Assembly (NCBI GenBank): GCA_022511345.1
Contig: JAFLRR010000012.1
Location: 1-64,000, forward strand
Origin: Alistipes sp.
Lineage (GTDB): Bacteria > Bacteroidota > Bacteroidia > Bacteroidales > Rikenellaceae
DNA length: 64,000 nt
Reading direction: 5' to 3'
Part shown: piece after piece, positions 43,469-51,527 of the stretch
How positions within the stretch are numbered: the first letter of the stretch is position 1
Layout of the letters: each line of letters starts with the position of its first letter
Notes under the pieces: generated by a model
Database searches by the model: none
Told to the model about the DNA's origin: nothing
The model's input: only the letters and a program-made list of their open reading frames with translations
Translations under genes and position numbers: made by a program

Positions 43469-44029
43469 CCTGTCGTGTCGCGGCGTATGGGGTGGTGGTT
43501 GCGCGGCATCATTAATTAAACAAATTATCTAACGGAGAGAGCCTGATTTTATTATCCGGCAGGTCCGTTATTCGGATGCAAAGTTATTGATTTTTACATA
43601 TGTTCGACATTCGGATGCGAAAAAACGTATTTTCGTCAGCCGGGATATTAAAAAAAGCAGCAGGCATATCGGAAGCGATACTGGAAAAGTACAAAGATGT
43701 GCAGTTCGAGAACAATATGGCGCTGCCCGTCATCAGCAACCAGAAGATGAATATATCAAGGAGTTGGGCGAGCTTGCCGAGATGAACGAACCTGTCCGCG
43801 ACATCAAGGCCAATGCGATGAGTAAGTTTAACCAGTTGTAACGGCAAGCGTATGGAAACGATAAGAGAGATAATCCCGCAGTTAGGGGAGTTGAACAGAG
43901 TAGTGTTGGGTGAGCGATTTGACTTTGCGCGGCAACGGCTATACCTGGCGCTCTCGCGGCTCGCCGAAGGCTCACCGATACGGCACTCGCAGGCTCCTCG
44001 ACTGTTTCATAAATAGAAATATTGTTTTA
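43469..44029. other. Gene-poor stretch with remnants
   Basis: It contains the -7 box of the efflux operon (43586-43579, TAACTTTG on the minus strand), a recombinase fragment, and a short frame at 43852-44016 (METIREIIPQLGELNRVVLG...). That frame looks like the start of a foreign gene truncated by unrelated sequence. Confidence 0.5.
43600..43800 (+). pseudogene. Tyrosine recombinase internal fragment, frameshifted
   Basis: The translation AILEKYKDVQFENNMALPV then ISNQKMN, continuing after a frameshift near 43750 as YIKELGELAEMNEPV, resembles the segment between the catalytic Arg and the HxxR of Bacteroidales integrases. Neither catalytic end is present. It is the very segment that the remnant at 11489-11980 lacks, but the two are 32 kb apart and need not be related. 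Confidence 0.55.
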
Positions 44030-44854
44030 TTATTGCTTTATACACCACGTAATGCAATTAAGACCGCCGCCAGCTGCAACTGAACGTGTTATATCCAATT
44101 GTACTATCGTATAATCCGGATAATAGCTCTTTATCTGAGCCAGCGCTTGTTCGTCACATTCCGTGTTGAGCTTCGGCAATACTATCAGACTGCCTACCGT
44201 CAGAAAATTAATATAAGCCCAACTTCGTGAATCAACCTTGCTGCAATTGTAAAGCAGTCGCTCGACATTGAACACGGCAGACAGACGCCGCTCCATCTCA
44301 ACCGCCATATCGCGGTCGAAATTGGCATAGTTGGTCATCAACACCGTATCTTCCGATATCGCCTTGACTATGCCGTCCGAATGCCCGTACTTCTCCGCCT
44401 TGTCCCACGGCAGAAACAACAACTCGCACTCGAACAGATTTTCCAACTCGTCAATAAGAGATTTGCGGTCATACTGCGGATTCTCGGCAAAAACCTTTTC
44501 GGTCATGATTATGTGATTGCCGGCCTTTACCACATTCCCGCCGTCGATTACAATATCCGTATATTTAGCATTGAGTCCTAATCGCTCACACACTTTTCGA
44601 GAGTCGGTAATATATTTTGCATCAGACCTCTTTTTGAGCAGATAGTCGGGACGGTAGGTATAGCAGACAAAACGGTTGTCATCTATTTGTATGGGCATAT
44701 AATCCCTGCACCACAAGTCGTTTGTGCCGGTAATTGTTTCGCAGGCAACATTATGTTTTTTGAGAATCTCCGTCAATCCTGCAAAAATATCGGGAAACTC
44801 CCTGTCGAGCCACGGCGAGAGCCACACTTCGTTGGTATCATAATCATTTATCAT
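44030..44854 (-). CDS. Agmatine/peptidyl-arginine deiminase family protein, short form
   Basis: A 274-residue protein of the guanidino-group-modifying superfamily. Motifs: NDLWCRDYMPIQ, IDGGNVV, the catalytic His in YGHSDGIVK and the catalytic Cys in GGGLNCITWC. Classical agmatine deiminases are about 350-370 residues, and the N-terminal part is shorter here, so substrate is uncertain. It overlaps the upstream unknown gene by 11 nt. The pair is less GC-rich than its surroundings and lies in a zone with recombinase scraps, which suggests acquisition. Confidence 0.82.
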   Translation of the reverse strand: MINDYDTNEVWLSPWLDREFPDIFAGLTEILKKHNVACETITGTNDLWCRDYMPIQIDDNRFVCYTYRPDYLLKKRSDAKYITDSRKVCERLGLNAKYTDIVIDGGNVVKAGNHIIMTEKVFAENPQYDRKSLIDELENLFECELLFLPWDKAEKYGHSDGIVKAISEDTVLMTNYANFDRDMAVEMERRLSAVFNVERLLYNCSKVDSRSWAYINFLTVGSLIVLPKLNTECDEQALAQIKSYYPDYTIVQLDITRSVAAGGGLNCITWCIKQ

Positions 44855-45545
44855 TTCTCCTGAATTGCCACCTCCTTAAGCAGCTTCGCGTTGTTTTATG
44901 GTAATCATATTCATCTTTATCCTTATGGGGCAATTCATATTCAAATACATTTTTACGTTTGGCGCATGTTACATTTTTCACCTCTTCGCCATCCTCCCAT
45001 CTAACCGTAAAACCTCCAAATATCGAAAATTTCCCGAAAAGATATTCGTATATATATGTAGAGCGGTTCTCAATATTAGACTTTATCTTTTTGCCATTTT
45101 TTATTTTAGTTATCTCCACCCATTCTCCATTTTTACCTTTGACCATAAACTCTCTGATAAGAGCCGAGGCACGCACAATTTCATTATTTGCCGTTTTATG
45201 TTCGAAGGTAATGTCTATTCCCGAGACATGAGTATGCAGCACTCCGATATCGAATACGGAGGGATTCTCCTCACCGCTCTTTTTCTTGCGGTTGCGATGA
45301 TAGACTATTGGGTCTTTAACGCCATTAGCCTGCTCCTCATGATAGTATATCTCCACACACACGGGATGAACCTCGACACGTGCGTCACCGCCGTCGACAA
45401 TAAAATGCCCGCTCAAAATAGCCTTTGCTACTTCTTGAAACTTCTGCGGCGGCTCCTGCAAAGCAGTAAATGGATTGTTGCCGATGCAGTCTCTTACATC
45501 ACTGTCTTTGAGAGTGAAATTTTTCAATAGTTCTTTCAGTTCCAT
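44844..45545 (-). CDS. Hypothetical protein upstream of the deiminase
   Basis: A 233-residue soluble protein with no signal peptide. Visible patches are GHFIVDGGDARVEVHPVCVEIYYHEE, PSVFDIGVLHTHVSGIDITFE and a very basic tail. The His/Glu/Asp-rich middle (HPVCVEIYYH, HTHVSG) could bind metal, but I recognise no family. A good promoter precedes it, and it is co-transcribed with the deiminase, so both may act in one modification pathway or as a regulator/enzyme pair. Confidence 0.7.
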   Translation of the reverse strand: MELKELLKNFTLKDSDVRDCIGNNPFTALQEPPQKFQEVAKAILSGHFIVDGGDARVEVHPVCVEIYYHEEQANGVKDPIVYHRNRKKKSGEENPSVFDIGVLHTHVSGIDITFEHKTANNEIVRASALIREFMVKGKNGEWVEITKIKNGKKIKSNIENRSTYIYEYLFGKFSIFGGFTVRWEDGEEVKNVTCAKRKNVFEYELPHKDKDEYDYHKTTRSCLRRWQFRRNDK

Positions 45546-45914
45546 AGTTGTGATTAGTTTTGATTTGACGCAAAAGTATGCAAATTGAAACGGTCTGCCA
45601 AAAAATTTTTGTTAAAAGATGTTAAGAAATCTGAAATTTGATGCAGTGATGCAATTAGCAGGAACTGAGGATATTGCGGTCGTGCTCTTTATCGGAATGG
45701 CGGGAGGTCCGGCGACTGTTCCGTCGGTGGTGGCGGAAGTACCTCGACAGACAATAACTGTGGCCGCGACAAAGACGAAGATGACTTCCGCTGGGCGCCT
45801 CGCTGCGCTCAAATGGCTATTCTTGAACTATTAAAAACAATCACACCCAATCTTACTTTTTGGGTGTAAAATTGGGTGTTGATTTTGTAATTTGCTGGCA
45901 ATCAGCGTTGTTTG
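45546..45914. other. Intergenic stretch with promoter and remnant sequence
   Basis: Holds the promoter at 45571-45601. A 71-codon plus frame (45619-45834) has no protein-like features. An ACACCCAA / TTGGGTGT repeat cluster (about 45840-45885) lies next to tRNA-Ser and could be an old integration scar. Confidence 0.4.
45571..45601 (-). promoter_or_regulatory. Promoter of the hypothetical/deiminase pair
   Basis: Minus strand: TTG (45601-45599), 20 nt, TACTTTTG (45578-45571), then 25 nt to the ATG. Confidence 0.75.
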
Positions 45915-46002
45915 CGGAGAGAAGGGGATTCGAACCCCTGAAACGCTTTTGACGTTTACTCGCTTTCCAGGCGGGCCAGTTCAACCACTCCTGCACCTCT
46001 CC
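45915..46002 (-). tRNA. tRNA-Ser (anticodon GGA)
   Basis: An 88-nt class II tRNA. Acceptor GGAGAGG pairs with TCTCTCC, the D arm is GCAGGAGTGGTTGAACTGGC, and the anticodon loop CTGGAAA carries GGA. The long variable arm (AACGTCAAAAGCGTT) and the T arm GGGGTTCGAATCCCC follow. One C-A mismatch sits in the anticodon stem. CCA is not encoded. Confidence 0.93.
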
Positions 46003-46041
46003 TTTGTCGGGCTGCGGACGCCGGGCGTCCGAAAATCGGTG

Positions 46042-46071
46042 CAAATATAGGTTTTTTTTCCGACAAGACAA
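46042..46071 (-). promoter_or_regulatory. Promoter of tRNA-Ser
   Basis: Minus strand: TTTG, 19 nt, TATATTTG (46049-46042), ending about 40 nt before the tRNA. A GGACGCC/GGCGTCC hairpin lies in between. Confidence 0.75.
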
Positions 46072-46077
46072 AAATTC

Positions 46078-46896
46078 TTATTTCAACGGCGAATCGGGCT
46101 CGCGAGCCATGACCTTGTAGAACATGCGGTCGAGGAATGCCGGTGCGAATTTCTTGATGAAGTGCGTCGCACGGCCCTCGAACTCCATAAGACACAGCCG
46201 CTTGCGGCGCAGTATACCCCGCATTACGATCTGCGCCACCTGCTCGGCGGTCATCATGCCGGCCTCGTTGCGTGGGGTCTCGCCCTGTGGCGAACCGTCG
46301 GCAGTGAGAGCCGAAAAGCGGACGTTGGAGGCAGTGAAGCCGGGGCAGGCGACCATGACATGCAATCCCTTCTTGATGTTTTCGATGCGCACAGTCTCCA
46401 GGAATCCCGTCATGGCATATTTCGATGCCGAGTAGCCCGTGCGGCCTGGCAGTCCGTGCAGTCCGGCCACCGACGAGATGCCGACGAGCGAACCGTGCGA
46501 GCGCTGCAGCATGGGCAGTGCGTATTTGGTGCAGTAGACTGTGCCCCAGAAGTTTACGTCCATAAGACGGTGCAACACGGCGAGGTCTACGTCGTCGAAG
46601 AGCGCACGCATCGACAGGCCGGCATTGCAGATGAGTATGTCGATGCCGCCGTAGAGCTCGACAGTCCTATCCATCAGAGCCTTGCAGGCTTCGGGGTCGG
46701 TGACGTCGGCCTGAACCGCTGCGGCTTCACCGCCGGCGGCGCGTATCTCGGATACTATCTGCTCGAGCCGTGTGGCGTTGCGGGCGGCAAGCACCGTGTG
46801 CGCACCCTCGGCCGCGAGGGCGCGGGCAAGCGCCTCGCCTATGCCCGACGAGGCTCCGGTGACTACGGCTACTTTGTTTTCGAATCGCTTTTTCAT
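46078..46896 (-). CDS. SDR-family oxidoreductase
   Basis: A 272-residue short-chain dehydrogenase/reductase. The NAD(P)-binding TGASSGIGEA (14-23), the NAG motif (CNAG), catalytic Ser in ISSVAG and YSASK complete the active site. The C-terminal 60 residues are basic, as in membrane-associated SDRs of the DHRS7 or YqjQ type. Substrate unknown. It follows the MBL gene by 6 nt and is probably co-transcribed. Confidence 0.92.
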   Translation of the reverse strand: MKKRFENKVAVVTGASSGIGEALARALAAEGAHTVLAARNATRLEQIVSEIRAAGGEAAAVQADVTDPEACKALMDRTVELYGGIDILICNAGLSMRALFDDVDLAVLHRLMDVNFWGTVYCTKYALPMLQRSHGSLVGISSVAGLHGLPGRTGYSASKYAMTGFLETVRIENIKKGLHVMVACPGFTASNVRFSALTADGSPQGETPRNEAGMMTAEQVAQIVMRGILRRKRLCLMEFEGRATHFIKKFAPAFLDRMFYKVMAREPDSPLK

Positions 46897-46902
46897 ATCG
46901 TT

Positions 46903-47688
46903 TCAGTCATTGATCTCTATCTCGAGTGTATCGTATGCCGGCATGACGCCTGCGGGCAGAGTGCGGGCCAAATCTTCGTGCAGCCCCGCCTCGTGAGACA
47001 TGTGGGTGAGGTAGGCGGCGCGCGGCCGGACGCGCTCTATGAGTTCGAGCGCCTGCGCTATGTTGAAGTGCGACGGGTGTTCCCTGTGCCGCAGCGCGTT
47101 GACCACCAGCGTGTCGACGCCCTCTATTTTGCTGATTTCGGCGGGTGCTATGTCGCGAAAGTCGGTCAGATAGGCCAGCGGTCCGATGCGGTAGCCCGTG
47201 ACACGGAAGCGGTCGGAGTGGCAGCCCGCTACGGGCACTATGCCGATGCCGGCGGCGGTGAACGGCTGCTGCTCGTCGATTACGTGGAGCTCGATTTCGG
47301 GTACTCCGCGGTAGCGGGCCTCGCCGAAGGCGTAGTCGTAGTCTTTCAGAACTACGTCGGCCGTGTGTCGTGCGGCGTAGATGTCTACGGTGCGGATAGC
47401 GTGCGGGTAGTCGGCGAAGTTGAAGGCTCTCACATCGTCTATGCCGCCTATGTGGTCCTTGTGCTCGTGGGTGAGCAGCAGAGCGTCGATGGAGGTGATG
47501 CCTGCCCGCAGCATCTGGTAGCGGAAGTCGGGCCCGGCATCGATGACCATTCTCTTGCCGCCGCACTCTACGGCGGCCGATGTGCGAAGCCTCCTGTCGC
47601 GTCTGTCGGCAGAGCGGCAGACGTTGCACCGGCAGCCTATTACCGGCACTCCCTGAGATGTGCCCGTTCCGAGAAAAGTCAGTTTCAT
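46903..47688 (-). CDS. MBL-fold metallo-hydrolase, PhnP-like
   Basis: A 261-residue metallo-beta-lactamase-fold protein starting MKLTFLGTGTSQGVP. It carries a Cys cluster (GCRCNVCRS) like that of PhnP, the metal motif THEHKDHIGG, the later His/Asp ligands in GCHSDRFR and LTDF, and the last His in LTHMSHE. PhnP-type enzymes are phosphodiesterases. The ATG is only 4 nt beyond a TATCTTTG box, so the transcript is probably leaderless and the longer start at 47724 is excluded. Confidence 0.88.
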   Translation of the reverse strand: MKLTFLGTGTSQGVPVIGCRCNVCRSADRRDRRLRTSAAVECGGKRMVIDAGPDFRYQMLRAGITSIDALLLTHEHKDHIGGIDDVRAFNFADYPHAIRTVDIYAARHTADVVLKDYDYAFGEARYRGVPEIELHVIDEQQPFTAAGIGIVPVAGCHSDRFRVTGYRIGPLAYLTDFRDIAPAEISKIEGVDTLVVNALRHREHPSHFNIAQALELIERVRPRAAYLTHMSHEAGLHEDLARTLPAGVMPAYDTLEIEIND

Positions 47689-47692
47689 ATTG

Positions 47693-47700
47693 CAAAGATA
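47693..47700 (-). promoter_or_regulatory. -7 box TATCTTTG of the MBL gene
   Basis: The sequence across box and start is TATCTTTGCAATATG, so initiation would fall at or next to the ATG. The recQ gene has the same arrangement. Confidence 0.7.
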
Positions 47701-47732
47701 GTGAGAATTCGGCGACGGCGCCATCGGAGACG

Positions 47733-47771
47733 AAAAAAAATAGCGCCCTAACCGTCACGGTTATAGCGCTA
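47733..47771 (-). terminator. Terminator of the repeat lipoprotein gene
   Basis: Minus strand: TAGCGC and TAACCGT pair with ACGGTTA and GCGCTA, then a run of eight T (47740-47733). Confidence 0.85.
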
Positions 47772-47828
47772 CCCGAAAATGTATTAAGTTAAGTTATAAA
47801 GAGTCTTGAGTCTCCTTCTTCGAATCGG

Positions 47829-50231
47829 CTACTTGTTGTAGACGATGTGGATGTTGGTCAGCATCTTGCCCGAGCCGAGCATTCCGTTCAGCCATGCATC
47901 GGCCGTGTCGGTGGTAGGATTGAAGGTCATCGTCACGGAGGTAACGAACTCGTAATCCCAGTCGCCGAAGTCGTAGGTAATCCACTTGCCGGTGGTGCTT
48001 ACGTTGGGCCAGGTCATAGCGGGAATCGATTCGGGGATGTTGATTTTGACGGTCTTGGTCTCGTCGCCCTGAATGGTGAGACGATAGAGAGCCGTGCCGG
48101 CCGACTCATCCATCGTATAGTCGTCATCACCCGGCTGAATCTTGAGCAGGGTTACGCCGGGATACTTCTCCTCGAGGTATACGGGGCCATTCTCACCCTC
48201 GTATTCGCCCTCCTTGGAGTAGGTCACGTAGAGGGTTGCAACCAGTGAGCTGCCGGTCATGAACTGCACGGTAGCCGTTGCGTTGTCGCTCTCGGGGTTG
48301 AAGGTCAGCTCGTAAACCTCGCTGAACTCCCACTGTCCGGGGCTGTAGGTTATCCATTCGCTCTGTTCGCCGGCGTAGTTTATTACGCACATCGACTCGG
48401 GAACGTGAATCTTGATGCTCTTGGCATAGTCGGTGCCCACGATGTTCAGACGATACTGCTCGCCTGCATCGGTGCTGTGGTCGAATTCGGGATCGTCGGC
48501 GCCCATCGTGGTGAGGCTCACTCCCTGATAGGGCTGCTCGAGGTAGATTTCATCCTCCTGGTCGCCGCCGCCTACGGGAGGCGCGAAGCTCGGGTCGTAG
48601 ACGCACTTGACGATTGCATATACGCTGTCACCGGTGTAGAAGAGAATGTAACCAGCCTGCTCCTCCTCCCACTGGTCTACGGGAATGGTCGACTTGCCGG
48701 TCATGGCTATCTCGTAGAATGCGGGGTTGTACTGGTTCTGCTGGAATATGAGCCAGTCGGTTTTGCCCTCCTCGCCTTTGGGAGTCCATGTGTAGTATGC
48801 GTTGATGGCATCGGGGCCGGCAGCGGAGTAGATCTCGTACTTGGTGTACTCGAAGTTGACCTTCAGCTTTGCGTCGGGAATCTCCTCGCCGGTGTACTGC
48901 GAGTAGGTGATTTTGTAGGACTTCTCGTACTCGCCGCTGTACTCCCAACCTTTGTCGGGCGTCCAGGTGTTGTCGAAGTTGTAGGTGGTCCAGTCCTTCC
49001 AGCCGTCTACGGGCTCGATTGCATCGGGCTCGACATACTCGAGCTGGGTGATGACGGTGGTGTACTCCTTGTATTCGGCCTTGAGCGAGTTGTTGTCGAT
49101 GAGCTCGGCAGCATCCTCCACAGTCTTGTCCCACGGCAGAACCACCAGCAGAGCTACGCGCATGCCGCCGGTGTTGGGCTCAACGGCCACGTTGAATGTC
49201 CAGTCGGCCAGGTTGGTATCCTGCTCGTAGGGCTCGGTGACGGTCAGATTGACCCACTCGGGCTCATTGGCGGTAACAAAGCCGTTGGTGGTAGCCTCCT
49301 GGCTCTCGGTCAGCAGGTAAGCCTTGGGCTCCTTGCCGGCCGCTGCATCGCGTGCCGCCAGCAGCATAGCGCGGGCGTAGGGAACGAATATCTCGATGTC
49401 TGGGTTGTAGTACTGACCTTCGGCATTGTATACCATATCCTCGGGCAGAGTGCTCTCGAATACGTCGGCGCAACCCTCGATTTTGACGAGAATGCCGTTG
49501 CCGGTGATGGCTGTCAGGTCGTTGCTGTCGGTGAACTCGACGGTGAACTCGGTGTCGTTAAGCGGCTGATAAGCGTTGCTGCTTATGCGAATCCAGCCCA
49601 TGGAGTTTACACTCTCGGCGCTGAAGGGCTCGAGCCACTCGGGAGTCTTGGCGGTCCAGTCGTAGTCGGACTCCACCTTCACGTAGTATACAGCGGCGCC
49701 GTTCTCTGACATCCAAACCATGGGAATCTCGGTTGCGGGCTCGGTCTCGAACTCGAGCTGACCGTTGTCATTGAACCACTGTACGCCGCCGAGTGGATCG
49801 ACGGTGTATTTCGCCAGGTAGACATTGAGCTCATAGGGCAGTTGTCCGAGCGTCAGCGTAGCCACGTTTTGGCTCTTGCCGCCCATGGTAGCTTCGATGT
49901 TGCAGGCGTGAGCCTCGGTGTGCTCGGCCAGGTCCTTGACAGCTACGGTGACGGTGGCAGTGCCGGCCTTGCCGGAGATGGTTTTAACAATCTGCCCGCC
50001 GTCGACAAAGTTGAAATAGTCGTTTTCGTCGTTCTTGATTTCGAGTTTCCAGTCGAGGTTGAATGTGAAATCGTGAGTCCAGATATCACCAGCCTCTACC
50101 GCCTCGATAACCGCTGCGGGGAATTCGGGTTCGATTTGAGGGTCTCCCGGGTCCGATTCGCTGCAGGCTGCGGTGAAGAGCAGCGCGCCCGAAAGCAGAA
50201 GCGATGCGAAACGCCACATGATTTTCTTCAT
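47829..50231 (-). CDS. Large surface lipoprotein with tandem C-terminal repeats
   Basis: An 800-residue protein. The signal ends at a lipobox (FTAAC, Cys23) followed by SESDPGDP, a pattern compatible with surface export. The middle is beta-rich with no recognised domain. Two homologous units of about 110 residues close the protein, each starting with YLEQPYQGVSL or YLEEKYPGVTL. Each contains a 'KIxxPES' patch, WITY and FNPxxDxAxA. Similar repeat lipoproteins are common in Bacteroidales (DUF5003-like); function unknown. A 5' hairpin in its leader suggests regulation. Confidence 0.8.
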   Translation of the reverse strand: MKKIMWRFASLLLSGALLFTAACSESDPGDPQIEPEFPAAVIEAVEAGDIWTHDFTFNLDWKLEIKNDENDYFNFVDGGQIVKTISGKAGTATVTVAVKDLAEHTEAHACNIEATMGGKSQNVATLTLGQLPYELNVYLAKYTVDPLGGVQWFNDNGQLEFETEPATEIPMVWMSENGAAVYYVKVESDYDWTAKTPEWLEPFSAESVNSMGWIRISSNAYQPLNDTEFTVEFTDSNDLTAITGNGILVKIEGCADVFESTLPEDMVYNAEGQYYNPDIEIFVPYARAMLLAARDAAAGKEPKAYLLTESQEATTNGFVTANEPEWVNLTVTEPYEQDTNLADWTFNVAVEPNTGGMRVALLVVLPWDKTVEDAAELIDNNSLKAEYKEYTTVITQLEYVEPDAIEPVDGWKDWTTYNFDNTWTPDKGWEYSGEYEKSYKITYSQYTGEEIPDAKLKVNFEYTKYEIYSAAGPDAINAYYTWTPKGEEGKTDWLIFQQNQYNPAFYEIAMTGKSTIPVDQWEEEQAGYILFYTGDSVYAIVKCVYDPSFAPPVGGGDQEDEIYLEQPYQGVSLTTMGADDPEFDHSTDAGEQYRLNIVGTDYAKSIKIHVPESMCVINYAGEQSEWITYSPGQWEFSEVYELTFNPESDNATATVQFMTGSSLVATLYVTYSKEGEYEGENGPVYLEEKYPGVTLLKIQPGDDDYTMDESAGTALYRLTIQGDETKTVKINIPESIPAMTWPNVSTTGKWITYDFGDWDYEFVTSVTMTFNPTTDTADAWLNGMLGSGKMLTNIHIVYNK

Positions 50232-50293
50232 AATCTAACTAATTTAGAGGTTTGAAAATACGTTTGCGGCAACGGGTCTCACGCGAGGCTGAC

Positions 50294-50315
50294 GTCTCTT
50301 GTTAAGAGACCGCAT
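50294..50315. repeat. GTCTCTT-AAGAGAC hairpin plus CGCAT, copy 1
   Basis: GTCTCTT, loop GTT, AAGAGAC, then CGCAT. It falls in the predicted leader of the lipoprotein gene. Copy 2 at 50459-50480 has the same arms and suffix but centre AAC and one changed base. Confidence 0.6.
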
Positions 50316-50410
50316 TTCCACATGCAAAGTAACGCATTTTAATCGACATATCAAAATTAGCGCTACCTTTTTTAACGCAGAAATACCCGAAGGCTCGGTT
50401 ATATAACGTT

Positions 50411-50434
50411 CTGTATATCAAAATTGATATACAG
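50411..50434. promoter_or_regulatory. 24-bp palindrome, probable operator
   Basis: CTGTATATCAA and TTGATATACAG are perfect 11-nt arms with two A between. A lone half-site TGATATACAG recurs at 50496-50505. Confidence 0.6.
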
Positions 50435-50458
50435 TTTAAGTCCTGTTTTTGCCGTTGC

Positions 50459-50480
50459 GTCTCTTAACAAGAGATCGCAT
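50459..50480. repeat. GTCTCTT-AAGAGAT hairpin plus CGCAT, copy 2
   Basis: Same arms and CGCAT suffix as 50294-50315, in direct orientation 165 bp away. Confidence 0.6.
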
Positions 50481-50696
50481 GTTTTGTCTTATGGCTGATA
50501 TACAGATTATTGCTGCGTAGAAAAATGTAATTTTGCATCTCTCGTCGAGCCTTTTCCTCACTTCCAATATCTTTGTGCAGAGGTGTTCGGTTTTGCGATA
50601 AAAATACCCGTTTTCACCATCCGTTACTGAGCCTTGAAGCCGGAAATATGGCATATTTTGAAAAATTGGCTATCTTCGCCGTTGCAAAGTTCGACT

Positions 50697-50987
50697 ATGC
50701 GCAGGACTAAAACCATACTTGCAGGCGATATTCTTCAGGAACTCTTTGCCCGACCCGACATAGCGGCCAAGATTGCCGAAGGCGAGCTGCCCGAGACATG
50801 GCGGGCCGTGGTGGGCGACAGCGTGGCCGACATGACCACTCAGCTGCAGCTGCACAGACGCATACTCTATGTGTCGGTGCGCTCGTCGGTCATCCGCAGC
50901 GAGCTGCTCTACCGGCGCGAGGCGCTCCGAGACGAGCTCAACCGCCGCTCGCGCGTGCCGATAATCGATTCGGTTATTATTAAATAG
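50697..50987 (+). CDS. DUF721 (DciA-like) protein
   Basis: A 96-residue protein with the DUF721 pattern: an early helix (AGDILQELF), PETWRAVVGDSVADMTTQL, then ILYVSVRSSVIRSELLYRREALRDELN. DUF721 includes DciA, which loads or cooperates with the replicative helicase in bacteria lacking DnaC. The ATG at 50697 is chosen because a TATCTTCG box lies at 50671-50678, which would leave a longer start at 50634 outside the transcript. Confidence 0.82.
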   Translation: MRRTKTILAGDILQELFARPDIAAKIAEGELPETWRAVVGDSVADMTTQLQLHRRILYVSVRSSVIRSELLYRREALRDELNRRSRVPIIDSVIIK

Positions 50988-50998
50988 GTAAAAACGAA

Positions 50999-51025
50999 AC
51001 GGCCGCTTCATTCAGAAGCGGCCGT
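50999..51025. terminator. Hairpin shared by convergent DUF721 and DksA-like genes
   Basis: ACGGCCGCTTC (50999-51009) and GAAGCGGCCGT (51015-51025), preceded on the other strand by a T-rich stretch (AAAAACGAAA on the plus strand). Confidence 0.7.
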
Positions 51026-51049
51026 CGTATTCTTATTAGCTGGTGCGGA

Positions 51050-51433
51050 CTATCTTCTGGCCTCCTTGGCCTCGATGCACTCCGTGGCGTGGGGAACCTT
51101 CATGAGGCGCTCCTTGGGGATGAGTTTGCCTGTGGTCTTGCAGATTCCGTATGTCTTGTTTTCGATGCGCACCAATGCCATCTCGAGGTTGCGGATGAAC
51201 TTCATCTGGTGCTGTGCCAGACGGCCGTTCTCCTCCTTCGACAGGGTTGTGGCGCCCTCCTCGAGGACCTTGTAGGTAGGCGAGGTGTCCTCGGTGTCGT
51301 TGCCCGAAGTGTGTGTAATGGTCTCGCGCAGGAGCTCATAGTCTGCGCGGGCGTTCTCCAACTTTTTCAGTATCAGCTGCTTGAACTCTTCCAGTTCGGC
51401 GTCGTCGTATCTCGTTTTCTCAATCTCGGCCAT
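51050..51433 (-). CDS. DksA/TraR-family protein with a degenerate zinc finger
   Basis: A 127-residue protein. An N-terminal coiled coil (residues about 12-80) is followed by a DksA/TraR C-terminal domain, YGICKTTGKLIPKERL and VPHATECIEAK. Aligned to the usual C-x2-C ... C-x2-C, the second and fourth Cys are Thr and Ala, so at most two metal ligands remain. DksA proteins bind RNA polymerase through the secondary channel and tune rRNA and stress transcription. This Cys-poor type is known in other phyla and may work without zinc. Confidence 0.85.
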   Translation of the reverse strand: MAEIEKTRYDDAELEEFKQLILKKLENARADYELLRETITHTSGNDTEDTSPTYKVLEEGATTLSKEENGRLAQHQMKFIRNLEMALVRIENKTYGICKTTGKLIPKERLMKVPHATECIEAKEARR

Positions 51434-51515
51434 AGTCGGGAATAATTAATCATTACGTAAAAATAGCGACTTTTTTTTATATAACCAAATTTTTTCGCCT
51501 TTCGGCTTTAATGGC

Positions 51516-51523
51516 TAACTTTG
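51516..51523 (+). promoter_or_regulatory. -7 box TAACTTTG of recQ
   Basis: The sequence TAACTTTGCAATATG places the box 4 nt before the ATG at 51528, predicting a leaderless message. Confidence 0.7.
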
Positions 51524-51527
51524 CAAT

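Larger units (their letters stand above)
50232..50696. other. 465-bp intergenic region with promoter and dyad sites
   Basis: No gene seen. On the minus strand TTTG (50355-50352), 19 nt, TTACTTTG (50332-50325) forms a probable promoter for the lipoprotein. Dyads are listed separately. A plus-strand TAATTTTG lies at 50528-50535 and a TATCTTCG at 50671-50678, the latter close to the DUF721 gene. Confidence 0.55.

Noticed and set aside
45619..45834. A 71-codon plus frame before tRNA-Ser
   Set aside because: No promoter facing it, no motif, and it lies in a remnant zone.
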